From Prorocentrum cordatum (Eukaryota; Sar; Dinophyceae; Prorocentrales; Prorocentraceae), in assembly GCA_963575745.1 (NCBI GenBank), contig CAUYUJ010004725.1:289087-353086 (forward strand): DNA of 64,000 nucleotides, given 5' to 3'. Each line of letters opens with the position of its first letter. The first letter of the stretch is position 1. The position numbers were made by a program, and so were the translations under genes. Positions 20,736-32,799 of the stretch are shown one piece after another. Under the pieces are notes generated by a model. It saw only the letters and a program-made list of their open reading frames with translations, did no database searches and was not told the DNA's origin.

Positions 20736-20889
20736 CCTCGCACCGCCATTCGATCTCAAGGAAGAGGAGAAGAGGTAGATCTCCAGGATGAGGGAGGTCT
20801 CCAGGAAGAAAGGGGTGAAAGCTGAACGCTAGCATAGGCCAGCATCCACGCGAGGAGGCTGTAGTTTTTCTTGTTGTCCCGCACGCAGG

Positions 20890-22201
20890 CCAACACTCAC
20901 TTGAACGGGTTGTGCTTCTTGTCCACCCACTCGTCCACCGGGGGCTTGGAGACGAGACCTGCAGGCCGCGCGCGGCAGCAGGCGCTGGAGCGCGTTGGCC
21001 GACATTGATTTGCCGATGGCTTCGTTGATCTGGGTCTCGCTGATCCCAGCATCTTCCCATGGCACGTCCACTGGCTTCATCCCCTGGGGCGTCGGCATCT
21101 CCGCGGTGTCCATCTTCCGATCTAGCGTCGAAACCCAGAAGCCTCCGCTGACTGTGCGCGACATGGCAAGGCAGAGGCAGCGATCGTCGCTCCACTGTTC
21201 GCACTTCTTGCTGCGCGTGATGTCGACGAAGACCGGCTTCGTCTGGTCGTTGATGCCCGCCTCCCTGACTTGGCTGATGCAGCGCTGGATGATGTCACGC
21301 CGAGTAGCGCTGCGGCTTGGCGGCACCGTCACCTTGTGGTTCTTGCGGGGGAGGCACTTCTTGATGGGCAGGGCATGGGTCAACTTCTTCGGCCAGTTGA
21401 ACGCAGGGCAGCCCTTCGCCATAATTGTGACCAAATACAGGCGAGGGCGGGCGCGCGGGACCCCGCGCCCCTTCGCGCTGAGGACGCGCCACTTCATGTC
21501 GTAGAAGTCCCTCGAGGGCATTGATGAGATTCTTGAGCACCGGCGCGAATTTTGAGTTCTGGTAGAGGGCCTTCACCTCCTCGAGGACAGCTGCCTTGCG
21601 AGCATGCGCCTCGGCGTGCTCAAGCACCTCGAAGATGAGCGGCCCACGTTCGTCGGCAAGCCCCGCCATCAGCCCTTCCCCGCTCCGCAGCAGGCAGGGG
21701 GGGCCCCCAATCAGCACGTCCACTTTCGGTGCCTCGGCATTGCTTCTGGCCGCGATGTCGTCGTAGATATTGACGTCAGGCCCGTGCTTGAACACCGCCA
21801 ACTTACGCGACTGCTCATTCTTCTCGCCCATGCACTTTAACTCCACAGAAAAGCCAGCGTAGTCACGCGCAAGTTTCACGGCCTCCAGCTCGGAGAAGTC
21901 GGCGCCCCGCGCGAAGGGCACATGGCACATCCTTGACTTGTTTGGGGGGCGCGCGCGCGCCGCCCTCGTCCGAGTCCGTCTCCTCGCGCTGCTTGGAGCC
22001 AGCGGCCGGGGACGTCTTCTTCATCTGCGTCGCCCCGTTCTCGCCTGTCCCGCCGGATGGACCGGGTGGTTTCTTTCTGGCGGTGGCCGTTGCCGCCGCC
22101 GTCGCCGCCGGTTTCTCGCTCGCACCAGCTCCACCTGGGCTCCTCCAAGCAGCGTCAGCATCCCCGCCAAGAGCATGCAGCTCGCCCATAGCAAAGTCCA
22201 T
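20890..22201 (-). CDS. C5-cytosine DNA methyltransferase module (frameshifted)
   Basis: A minus-strand coding region with an Ala/Pro/Lys-rich lead from MDFAMGELHALGGDAD (22201; preceded by a possible acceptor ATAG) followed by DNMT motifs. Near 21,695 is VDVLIGGPPC (motif IV, with the catalytic Cys); the usual ENV (motif VI) seems to be LEEVKAL; VPRARPRLYLVTI fits motif VIII; GGFWVSTLDRKMDTAEMPTP then QGMKPVDVPW fits motif IX; and QINEAIGKSMSANALQRLL near 21,000 fits motif X, with GKS where GNS/GNA is usual. Frame changes occur near 21,920, 21,520 and 20,960; the last leads to KPPVDEWVDKKHNPFK and a possible donor GTGAGT near 20,899. The enzyme would methylate cytosine in DNA. C5 methyltransferases are known to have been captured by dinoflagellate retrotransposons, and a Copia gag-like region lies upstream on the same strand. 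As written the product is broken. Confidence 0.8.
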
Positions 22202-22969
22202 CTATCTCTGGATAAGAAGAAGCGAAACGCGTGCTCAGAGGGTTCGATGGCAAGTTCAGACGTCCTGCGCCCAAATCGGCTACGTCAGCCTCTCGTCTCG
22301 CATATGGGACAAGATGGGGAAAGAGAACGAGGGTGGAATCGACGTCGGAATCAGAACAGATGCGAAGCGCCATGAGAACGACATTGGAATGAAGAAGAGG
22401 AGGAAGTGAAGAAAGAAGAGGAGGAGGATGGAGGAGAGAGAAGGAGACCGGAGCACGATGCAAGAGGCGTGAGAAATTAATGGAGGGAGGAGGGACTAGG
22501 TCTACACGACGCTGCGCGTTCCTTTTTCAGGGCCGGCTTTTCCTTCAAAATGATTGTCTTGCAATGGCTTGCGTGTTTGTGGGGTCTCGAGGGTCTCTGA
22601 TAGGCCCCGCTGCATGAGGAGTTGCATTCCTGATTAGGGCCCTTGGTTGTGCACCCTCTTCTCTTGTCGCCCCCCCCCCCCCCCCTCTCCACCTCCCCCC
22701 GCGCTCGCGCGGGCGAGTCGCATCCAGACGAGACGACGCAGAAAACTGAGACGGCGAAGCATCCAAACAACAGGACTAGAAACAGCAGCGCGAGAATCAA
22801 CGCAGGGCATTCGATGCCACCTGAACAGGGAAACCTACGTCAAAGCTCGTTGCACACTAGCCCCAGCAATTCCACGCGTGGGACGAAGGTTCAGGGGCAT
22901 GCCACGCGCGCGCACACGCAGCATGGGCAATACACACATATATATATAGATATACATGATGTATGACCA

Positions 22970-25269
22970 ATGGTGCCTGGCTTGCCGCTGTCCATGCAGA
23001 AGTGCATGTCGCCTGGGCCCAGGCCCAAATCTGAGTCCTTCTCAGCGCGAGATCTCCGAACACCACTGCAGAACTTCATCACTCTCTCCTTCTTGACCGG
23101 AGACGTTCTCTGAGGAGGGTCGGCGATCACCTCGCCAGCAAGGTTGCCGTCGAAGAAGATGCCGACGTAGTCGTGGCCCTTCAGGCCGCGGATCCTCTGG
23201 ATATCCAAGCGCTTCAAGATGTCTGACAGTTGGGATTCGGTATGGGGCTCCACCGCTAGAGCGACTTGGGAACGGGCGAAGCGTTCAGCGCATGTCCTAA
23301 AGCCACCTTCGTCGTCATCATCTTCAGCCGCATGAACATCACCAGCTTCGGGCTTCTTGGCCCCATCCAGGTTCCCAGTGCCAGTGGCAGCACCAAGAGT
23401 AGCACCGTTGCCAGTAGTAGTGCCTTGCTGCCCTGACTGGTTGGAAGGATCCTTCAACGTTCCCTTCTCCGCGGCATCCTCGATGTTGGCGACCGCCTCT
23501 TGAAGTTTGACATAGCTCATGATCTTAGAGGGGCCCTTCCACAATTTGTTCCTGCTTTGAGGGCTGCGTCGTAATCGGTTCCGCGGATGATCTGCTCGCA
23601 TAACTGGAGTGTCAGCTCCACGCCGTGGGGCCACCCCTTCTTCCCAGACAGATTTGGTTCAACCTCGTTCTCGTAGCTGCTCGCCTTAGCCCTGTAGGGC
23701 GCATGATCCCACATATTTGATCTGAATGTGGCCTTGATGCTATCGTCCTTGATCACCTGGCACATGAAAGTGGTCAGGAGGTCGTCTCGCATGCCCATCA
23801 AGTAGATGAAGAGGCCCCCCAACCCTCTCTTGCCCTTGGAGAAATCCAAGACCGAGTTGGCAAGGGCGACTGTCTCACAGATGCCTGCCCGGACCGAATG
23901 AATTGAAGAGCCAACGCGAATGGGATTTCTCCTTGGACTTCTGGCTGAGGTCACAGAGAGTCGTCACCACGTTGAACGGGCTGTCATGCCCATACTCACC
24001 TGAAGAAGAATAGTTAAACGTTGACGTCGTCGCCGTCGTCATCGCCGCCGCCGCCAGCGTCGTCGTCGTCGTTGTGGTCTTCGAAACTTGTGTAGTGACC
24101 TTCTGCCCACATGGCGATGTCCCTCACGGCCTTGATCGTGAACACCTTGGAGTTGATGTAGATGGCCTTGGGCAAAAAGTCGTCAGAGATTGCCCCCTCG
24201 CCCCCCCTCTGACGCGGCCCATCATCTCTGTCGCATCCACCAGCGTGCTGCTTGTAGAGGTTGATGATTTGCATCGAGGTCCGCTTGCCGCTCCTCTGCT
24301 CGATCTTCATTTTGAAAGCGCTTACCTCGAAGATATTCTGCACCGCGCCCCGCGTCAAGGCGTTCGCCTGATCGCTGGCGTCCTGGCGCTTGTCGTAGCG
24401 CGCAATAGAGGTCGTCATCTGAAACCGCAAACTTGAACTGGAACGTGGTAGTGAGGGCGACGTCAACCACCTCCTGATGGCCTCCTTTTTGTTGCCTGCT
24501 TTCATGTCCCGCGCCACCGCGAAGTAGAAAGCGTGAATGATCTCCTCGGGAGTAGCAAACTGGAGACCGCCGCAATGCGACATCGGATCGTGCTTCTTCT
24601 CATCAACGCACGCAATCGCAACAGGGAACGGAAAGTTGGTTGGAATCGCCAGTTGGTATCGGGCGCATCGTTCAATCAACTTCCTGTTGCATGGGGACCC
24701 CGTCGATGGTGCTGAACTTCTCGTTGAGCCAACCCAGGTTGCAGGCGGCCTCGTGCGCCCCCACGTTCGACGCGCTGAGCCTGAAGTGATCACTGTTGTA
24801 CTCTGCGGAGTTTTGAAAGCAGTGAACTGCTCCGGAGGGCCATTCGGCTGGCCCCCGCCAGCGCTCGCCCTCTTCGGGGCCACCCCGATCACGAAGCCGC
24901 GACGCCTTGAAACTCCCCGCCGGCGATTGCGCCAGAAAGGGAGAAGAAGCCCCAACAACAGCCGCACGGCGTCAACAATAACCAAGATGCGAAACCATCA
25001 TGATGCGAACCCATTCCGACGTCACGCATTGCGCCCGGGGCCCTACTAGATAGAGCCCCAGATCCAAGACGGCCCGCGAGGTGTCCAAGATCCAAGACGG
25101 CCCTCGACGGTTCCAAGACGGCCCTCGAGGGTTTCAAGACGGCCCTTGAGGGTTCCAGCTCGGGGGAAGGTTCTTCCGGCTGCTCCGCTGCGGGCGCCCC
25201 CGCTGGAGGTTGCAGAGCAGGTTCCCCAGCGCCGGCGACGGTCGGCGGAACCGACCTCTTGAATGCCAT
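22970..25269 (-). CDS. 5' and middle exons of the methyltransferase-linked dinoflagellate gene family
   Basis: A probable start is MAFKRSVPPTVAGAGEPALQ at 25269, followed by a Pro/Glu-rich segment. Coding then reappears at about 24,790 (LSASNVGAHEAACNLGWLNE, then KFSTIDGVPMQQEVD), changes frame near 24,670 (ACVDEKKHDPMSHCGGLQFA, TPEEIIHAFYFAVARDMKAG), again near 24,450 (TTTFQFKFAVSDDDLY), and runs to KVFTIKAVRDIAMWAEGHYT and an acidic (GDD)n end near 24,014. After a repeat-bearing gap, coding resumes at 23,995 past a TTCTTCAG acceptor (GHDSPFNVVTTLCDLSQKSK) and continues with two frame breaks (near 23,885 and 23,545) to GPGDMHFCMDSGKPG at about 22,977. I recall this order of blocks from large uncharacterised dinoflagellate proteins; no function is known to me. 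Single-base breaks suggest decay or indel errors. Confidence 0.6.
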
Positions 25270-25441
25270 GTTCGCGATCTTGGCCTGACGTTTGCAACGC
25301 AGACATACCTACCAGCGCTAACCCTTCGTCTAACAAGGGTAGTTATCCAACCTATCCCTTTGCTATGGCAGGCGACCTTCCTGCCTGGGGTGAGTTCCAT
25401 ATCTTCTGTTATCATGCCATAATCGTCAATTTGTGCGTTGC

Positions 25442-28030
25442 TCACGCGGGCATATTCCGTCCCAGAGCTGCAGGCCAAGCCGGAATAGAACGAGCCAGAC
25501 TCCGGGTCGGGCCAAGAAGGAGCAGCCTCAGCGGGGCCCACTGCATTGGCAAGGGCCTCGCGACCAGCCCCTTCATCACCTTCTGGATGGGCAGCACCTC
25601 CATGAGAAGAAGAAGCGGGTTGCCCCGAATGACATTCTCGATTGTATACTTTGAGGAGGCGATTCGTATCGAGGTGCTGCCAACTTCAATCGATCCGATT
25701 GATATCTCTCTCAGCAATCGGCTGGTAGTCAGCTTCAACCAAGCATTCTGCAGATGAGTGATTGGTCGGATCCACCCTGCGACCCAGGCCATCCCCGTGA
25801 GACCAGACCCATGGGGTTCTTCCGAAGGTAGGGGCGATTGATGGATGCCTCATCGGACACGTAGGTCTACGATCGGCAAAATATTCGCAAGGACAGAGGA
25901 TGCCCCGGCAAGCCGTCCGGTGATTGATGACGGCCCCCTGAAGGTCCCGTCTTTGAAAGTTCTCCAGTGTCTTGGCGCCCTTGCGTCCGTTGGCGCGGAC
26001 GATCTGGCCTTCGTCATTCCGCTCAACATTGCAATGTGGAGACCAGCGACGGATGGCGTGCTCGGCCCAGCCTCGGTCGAGCCAATGCCGCGTCGCATAG
26101 GGGGGTATATGCAAGCGAGCTAACCCATGATCGTCATAACTGACAAGGCGTTGTGCGCCCCCTGCCTCGGGCGCAGCTTGGCGGCGCGCGCGCGCGAGTG
26201 CCCGCGCGAGGGGCCGCGACCGCGACGTTGCATGCGCCGGTCATCGGCCCCCCACTCGTCTTCGTCATCATCTGGGCGATTCGCGCGTCTCCAGACATGG
26301 CGACTGGCTGATCGCTCATGGCGGCTCGGAGACCGCCCATGAGCCACGAACGTGAAATGACCTTCATACTGTCCAAGTTCGCGCTGGATGCGTTCTGAAA
26401 AGTCGCCAGCATCTCGCGGGCTCCCCCGCGAATGATCATCCTCATATGGGTTTATGTTTGTCGGATTGCGATTGACGTGAGAATAAAGCATCATTTGTAT
26501 TTCTTCTTCTGTCGCTGGAATTGTAGCTTCAGAATCTGCGGGTGCCCCCGCCATAGCATGACCTACGTCGGCGGGTGCATGGGAATCCTCAACCAGTTCG
26601 ATCTGCGCAGGTTGCCCCGCGATGGGCATGCCTAGCCAGTCTGTCAGGTGCATCTCCTCGCGGCCAACAGATATCTCCTCGAAGAGCTCATCGGCGCATC
26701 TCTCGAGGGACATGCTGGCGCTTAGATACTTGGCAGCCGTGAAGTTGACAACTGCGGTGGGATTGTTGGCAGGGTCGGCCGATGGCGTCCCCCAATCGGC
26801 ATGCTGCATGTCCGAATCGGTTTGAGCCAAATCCATTGACGGACCCCTGCCTCTCCCATCGCCTGGGAGGCATTCACGGCGGAGATCGCGTGGCAGGTGT
26901 CACATTCCATGGTTTTACCGCCAGCATCCTTCGGGTTGCCCCGACGTCCCTCACCTCTTCCCGAGGCGCGCCTGCGGCCCCTGCCTGCGCCCAGGAATAA
27001 TCCTTCATGCTGTGGTCCAGTAAGAGAGGCCAAGAATGCTAGCATACCTCTGCCATGCAATCGCCGTCGTTTGCCTTTACCCTTGCCTCGGCCCTTACCT
27101 TTCCCCTAAGTGCCCGTCGGATAGTACGTCGTGCCATGCGAATAGGCTTCTTCAAAAGCCGTCTCCATCTGCGTTTCGGTTTCTGATATCCCAGAAACAA
27201 CCATTGAACCTGAAGTTCTTCGGTAAATACGCGGGCATCTTCTGAAGTTCTTCGTCGTCGGACGACGCGTCGGCGTCGGTTCCGGAGTCGAAGTCAGACT
27301 CGGCGGGCCGCCCCGCTGAGCCTACAAGGGCAGTGGCTGGCGCGGGGTCGCCGTTGCCAGCGGCCCCTGATATCTGGCCCGGGAGTCTTGCGACCCCGTA
27401 GCCGGACCACTATTTTGGGCCAATGGAGCGGTGGTCTCCGTCGGTTGCGGATCGCCGTGCCCGACGTTTATAGCAGGTTGCCCTGCATTGGTTTCAGCAT
27501 GCAAGGTTTCACCGCGGTGACCGCGGCTAAAGATACCACCAATATTGCCAGGGGTTCGCTCAGCAATGCGAGCACATGACCTCGCGCGTTCAAGAATAAT
27601 CAAGTTGTTGTTGATTCCTCGGCATTTGGTGGTTGAGTGGCTGTAGGAATTCTTACGCACGCGACGCCCCCACTCTAAAAGCTCTGAACAGAATAACTGT
27701 CGGGACTTGTACGTCGGAGCTGTTCAAGCATGCCGTTTGAACCTCATAACGGGCTATCTCGAAGCGCGCCGATGTCTGCTTGATCCGTTCTCCCGCAAGG
27801 ACTCGAAAGTCGATGAAAGCCGTTCCCGAGTTGAGTTGGCGCTCCTCCGCGAAGTCCTCGAACTTCGTGCTGAGGAGGAGCATGATGTAGGTGGCGCCAT
27901 CGGCGTGACGGCCACCAATGTGAACGCCAAAAACGATGATTGCGGGGGGAACTCTCATGGCTATGGTCCGCGCGATACCTCTCAGACCACGCTGCAATGC
28001 TGCAGCCTGTTGGGAGGGCGTCATTTCCTG
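25442..28030 (-). pseudogene. Copia gag-like region with degenerate zinc knuckle
   Basis: At 28,024-27,653 is a frame that fits dinoflagellate Copia gag proteins as I recall them: LQRGLRGIARTIAMRVPPAI, then DGATYIMLLLSTKFEDFAEE, then GERIKQTSARFEIARYE. It continues in other frames with RIAERTPGNIGGIFSRG (27.6 kb) and SDSGTDADASSDDEELQ (27.27 kb). At 26,960-26,880 KDAGGKTMECDTCHAISAVN looks like a worn CCHC zinc knuckle. The acidic linker at 26,836-26,120 (LSASMSLERCADELFEEISV, then EEEIQMMLYSHVN) is open for 238 residues. Two further frames at 26,114-25,686 and 25,792-25,442 look coding but were not identified; no protease or RT box was found. So this is a gag remnant or the front of an element whose pol is missing or replaced by the methyltransferase gene that follows on the same strand. 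Confidence 0.6.
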
Positions 28031-30060
28031 TGGTCACGTTGATCCAGGCATGTACATCTCGAACGAATTCGCGGAAAAAAGGGCACTTGACCTGCCGGGT
28101 CCCAACGGGGGCCGGTTGTTCTTGTTTCGTCTCCGCCACGCATGTGTCCCACAGCGCGCCCGATAGCGACTCTGATAAGGCCACGTATTTAAAAATGCCA
28201 ATCCAATGGCCTCGAAGGTCGCGCTCGGATGTTGGTGGCTGGGGTTTGCGTTTTGTTGTAAGCCTGCGTGGGGGTGGAGGCGGCGCAATATCGCATCGCA
28301 TGTTGCCATGCGTGTTTTTTATATGAAAAACGTACATGTGAGTAGGTGGGGGACTTCAGGAGTGTAGTAGCGCAGGGACGCAGGACTCGAGTAAGAGGCC
28401 TCCGCGAAGGCAAAGGTAGCACTGCAAGTGTCCTTGCGGTTGTGCGTAGTTATGTACATTCCTCCGCGCACACCCAGTGCACCCTGATGTTCCACCATGT
28501 CAGTAGTCCACCAGATAGAGTCTAGTGCCGTGGATGGTGAGGAGTAGAGCGAGACCTGACCACCATAAGCCAGCTCCGCTACCCAGTTTGCTGAAGGGGG
28601 CCGGGAGGCCCGACCAGCAGCATCGCCTTAGGCGAAGCCCAGCTCCAGCTCTGTTGTATCGTAGCAGCGATAATCCCAATCGGAGGAAGTCGTCGCGGGA
28701 GCGACGGGCAATCTCAAGAGAATGATGTTTTTGGTCTCGATGGCAAACAGTATGCCTCGCAATAAAGCAAAGTCACATGTTGGCGGCCGGCCGCTCGAGC
28801 CCAAGCGGCCACGGACAAACGCTCGCTATCTCTCTCCCGTGTCCCAGCTCACTTTAGAGATGTCCTCCTGCAGGCGGATGTTGGGCGAACGTTTAAACAT
28901 GGTCGAACATATGCAAATAAGTTTCAAAACATAATGGAACTATGTTTACATGTTCCTCCTGTAGGGGGGACATGCCCGACTTCACCCTAATGTGCCCGCC
29001 CGCCACAGCGCGCTCCAAGTCGAGGCCTGGTCGTTCGAGGAGACCGCGGTTGGAAGCAGGATAGCCCGAGGAGGCCCCCAGAGGCCCCCAGAATGCGAGG
29101 CCAATCTGTATAAACCACCACCGCCCGCAACAGTAATTTTCCGCAAAAAGGGCCAGGGGCAGGGTCATGCCAGACGACGCTGCGACGCCACGGCGAAAAG
29201 GAGCGCGGCGCAGCTCGCCGGCGCCGTGGCATGAAGAGTTCCTGAAGCAAAAACAGCATTTCTTGGTGGTGGTGTATAAAAATCACTCCCCTTGGCAACC
29301 CAAATTATGTACACCACCGCCGCGCGTGCTTTGATGAATTCTGTTTTGGTCCTTCAGAGAGAGGGGGCAGCCCGGTTGCCGTTGGCGGCGGGGGGGGGGG
29401 GACTGCGGGCTTTTCACCAGAGCAAAACTGCACCAAATCGCATCGTATATTATTCTCGATCTTGGTGGTGGTAGTCAGAGACTGTGCTCGGACAGAAGGC
29501 ACCTGGGAAGCCTCAAAATTAATGGCCCCTGGAAGCGACATGGCAAATTGTTTACTGGTTCCGTTTGGTTTTTTTTGCCGGTTCCGACGCTGTGGTTTTA
29601 CCGGTTCCGTTTCCGTGTTTTGCCTGTTCCGGCTCTGGTTCCTTTCCAGTTTGCGGTTGCCGTCTTTGTTACCGCTTCCATCTTCAAGAGACGCTGTTTT
29701 GGAAACGGTTCAAAAAAAAGGCCCTGCCGTTTCTGGGGCCCACTCAGCCCAGAGGCCCCCAGAAGGCGCCCGGGAGGCCTCAAGACGGCCCCAAGGAGCC
29801 CTTGAAAAACTATCGCGGGGCCCACAGGAAGGCTCTCCAAGGAGGAGCCTCCGCAAAAAGAGCTGAGGAGGATAGGGAATCATTCGCAGGGCGGGGCAGA
29901 AATGATGAAGAGGAAGAGGAAACATGAGGGAAGGATGATGAAACACATCATGATAACGGTGATGTCACAGAAGGCAACAAGGAGGTTTCACTAAATTGTC
30001 GGTTTTACATTCCTGCCCTTCCGCCCAAGGGCCAAGGTGCATGCCGCGAAGCGCACATGC
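28031..30060. other. No supported gene; GGCCCCAAG-type repeat fragments
   Basis: Only short frames without recognisable protein. A stretch of GGCCCCAAGGAGCCC/AAGGCTCTCCAAGGAG words at 29,740-29,850 belongs to the same low-complexity family as 25,060-25,160, 36,187-36,870 and 37,880-38,190. A 10-base G run is at 29,390. Confidence 0.45.
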
Positions 30061-30072
30061 AGTCTTTTCGGC

Positions 30073-30077
<5 letters not shown>

Positions 30078-30122
<45 letters not shown>

Positions 30123-30135
30123 GTATATATACACA
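30078..30135. repeat. (TA)n microsatellite
   Basis: TA dinucleotides with a few TATG interruptions, in a short AT-rich segment. Confidence 0.9.
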
Positions 30136-30342
30136 TATACATATGTACGCATGCACGTATATGGAGAAAGGGGAGAAGTATCTGAAGAGAGAAAAGAAGA
30201 GAGATAGGCCTCATATCAGAGTGAAGGGGCCGAACGGTCATTCACTGACCCTGGACGCGTGGCTGAATTGGGACTCCGCGGCGCGGATTCTGCTTGTTGC
30301 TGTTGCGCTGCGTTTTGTTGTTGTCGCCGTCCCCCCTGCTAC

Positions 30343-30545
30343 CCAGCCCGCAACCCACCCGCGACCCACCCGCGACCAACTCGCGACCATCCCGCGTCCC
30401 ACCCGCGACCCGCCTGCGACCCACCCGCGACCCACCCGCGACCCGCCCGCGACCCACCCTGCGACCCACCCGCGACCCGCCCGCGACCCACCCGCGACCC
30501 ACCCGCACACGCGACCCGCCCGCGACCCACCCGCGACCCACCCAG
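30343..30545. repeat. CGACCCACCCG minisatellite
   Basis: About 18 units of 10-11 bp (CGACCCACCCG, CGACCCGCCCG). Long frames through it on both strands (Arg/Pro/Thr- or Gly/Val-rich) are artefacts. Confidence 0.9.
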
Positions 30546-31387
30546 GTTGCTTTTAAGAAAAATCGGCGCCTGCGCCAGGCTCGTCGTATGCTTCGTAACG
30601 AATGAAGCGCCTGCGGCGGGCTGCTTCAGAGCCTCGCGGATTGCCGACGTGGACGCCCCCTCACTCTTATCCGCAACTGCGGAGTGCTATGTAATGCACA
30701 GCAGTACGTGCGCATGCAGACAAACAGGTGTGCACATACATACATACTACAAGACATAATACGACTATCAATATATAGGAAGAGATTGATATAAGAAACG
30801 AGATACAAAAAACTACAAAAAGAGAGAGAGAGAGAGAGAGAGACAGAGAGGGAGGGAGGGAGGGAGAGAGAGAGAGAGGCCACGGGCGTGAACAACAGGA
30901 TAACGAGCGAGTAACAGGAGGACTAGGAGGACTGAGAAGAAGAGCCCAACGACAGGCAGACCGACGTGCAACACCCATCGGAGCCTGAGCTCGTGCCTGA
31001 ACTCACGATGAACGAGGAGGAGCCAATGGACGAGCAGGACAAGTGGGACGAGGGAGGAGCAGGGGGACGAGCAGGACGGTGAGGAGCGGGGCGAGGGGGA
31101 GCGGGACGAGGATGAGGATGACGAGAAGGCGCAGGACGAGGAGGGAGGTAGCCGCAGCAGCAGAACGACGACGAGCGAGCGGAACCACGAGAGGGAGCAG
31201 CACGAGCATAGCGCGGGGCGCCGCCGCGCCCGAGGCCGCGGCGAGGAACACTGGGGGCGGCCGCGGCGCCTCCGCGAAGGCCCGCAGCCGCCCCGGGGCC
31301 AGCCAGCCGCCGCCGCCGCCCAGGGACCGGAAGGCCGCGGCGACGAGCTCCTTTTGCGGATGCCATGGCAATCGAAACTCTATGGGA
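30546..31387. other. No supported gene; (GA)n and GACGAG-rich sequence
   Basis: A (GA)n run with AGGG variants covers 30,819-30,880. From 31,010 to 31,330 the sequence is GACGAGGAG- and CCGCGGC-rich with open frames on both strands but no recognisable protein. Confidence 0.5.
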
Positions 31388-31581
31388 GGCCCGGAAATGA
31401 GCACCAATACCAACACAGGGGGTTGCCTCCACAGGGGGAAGAGTATCCTAGATCTCGGTATTGGTGGTAATATTTCGGCCACCTTGGAAGCCAGAATATT
31501 ACCACCATCACCGAGATCGGAATATTCTTCCCTCGGCGGAGGCACACCGCCGATATTTGTGTTGGTGTCAACCTCCAGGCC
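31388..31581. repeat. Foldback element, 87-bp imperfect arms
   Basis: 31388-31474 and 31495-31581 are inverted copies, about 80% alike by eye, separated by 20 bp. The inner ends are exact near the centre (TTGGTGGTAATATT with ATGGTGGTAATATT). No transposase is nearby, so a non-autonomous foldback or MITE-like element is likely. Confidence 0.75.
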
Positions 31582-32150
31582 TTAACCGTTCTATCGTGGC
31601 ATCTGAAATGTCTCCTTCAGGTGTCTTCTACATGTTCGGGATATATGTGCAAGAAGTGTTTCAAACATGCTCCAGCACTTATGAGACATGCTTGAAACAT
31701 GTGTTAGGCATCTGGACATTATTTGGCAACATGCAGCCCCTCCGTTAATCGTCTTCAACAAAGCTCCTTGCGGCCAGCGTGCGGTCGCCAGCGCAGCCTG
31801 GCGGGCGGGGCGACGACGACGACGACGACAAAGAACACGACGACGACGACGACGACCACAACACCTCCCGCACGGCCGCCTTCGGCTTGGCCAGGCGGGG
31901 GCCGTTCCAGCGCTCCAACGCGACGCATGCCAGCTACTCGGCTGCCCAAGGCGACGCGCGGCCCTGGCCAACCGGCGAAGCACCAAATCGAGAACGAGTG
32001 CCTAATAAAACGGATGACCCGAACTGCGCACGCGCAAGCGCCCGTATTTCCCCGCGCGTCCGCGTCTGCGTGCCCACGTCCACGTGGCGCGCCGCGCGCC
32101 CGCGCTCGTGCGCCGAGCGCGGATCTCCAGAATCTCTTCTGCGAGCCAGA
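31582..32150. other. No supported gene; short inverted repeat and (GAC)n tract
   Basis: GTTTCAAACATGC near 31,659 and GCATGCTTGAAAC near 31,690 form a small stem. A (GAC)n tract lies at 31,810-31,860. Frames beyond are unconvincing. Confidence 0.45.
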
Positions 32151-32335
32151 ACGAATGGAACAACTGAACAAACGAAACACGATAACACGAGAAGCCGCGC
32201 GAATGCTGAGGTGTGAAGAAGACAACGCGAGGGGAAACAAACACGAATGGAACAGCTGAACAAACGAAACACGAACAAAAACGAGAAGCCGCACAAACGC
32301 TGAGGTGTAAAGAAGGTAAAACGAACGGGAGAAAA
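32151..32335 (+). repeat. 92-bp tandem direct repeat, two copies
   Basis: ACGAATGGAACAACTGAAC begins at 32151 and returns at 32243 (ACGAATGGAACAGCTGAAC). The units stay similar through GAGAAGCCGC and CTGAGGTGT. Confidence 0.8.
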
Positions 32336-32799
32336 AAAACAAGCGAGAAGAGTCGTCATCTGCCAGTGCTGGGAAGGTAAGCCCAATAAGCTAGCCTGGC
32401 GCCCGTGGCGATTTCTTGTAGCAATGATGATGCACGTCTCGATGCACAGTCCCCGTGAGGGGGGTGCCGAGCTGGGTGTGTTTGGGGGGGGGCCTCCTCC
32501 CCACATGCATCGCGGCTTAATTCGCATCTGTATGCCCTACACATGCTCATCCCGCCAGCGCAGTCACTCTGCCTACGCCGCCGACGCACAAAAATGTTCA
32601 TGGGGGCCCATGCGAACAATTCCACTGGGGCCGCATGTGGAGAGGAGCTCCCCGGTGGGCACATGCTCCATTGGTACGCCGACGAGCGCAGGGAAACGCA
32701 TGCACACTTTAACAGTGGGGCCACATATGGGGCTCGCAGGAGGAGGAGGAGGCGGAGGAGGAGGAGGGGGGGAGAAGGTAGCTACGCCAACGCGGGCGA

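Noticed and set aside
30238-30541. Gly/Val/Arg-rich frames
   Set aside because: Translation of the CGACCCACCCG minisatellite.
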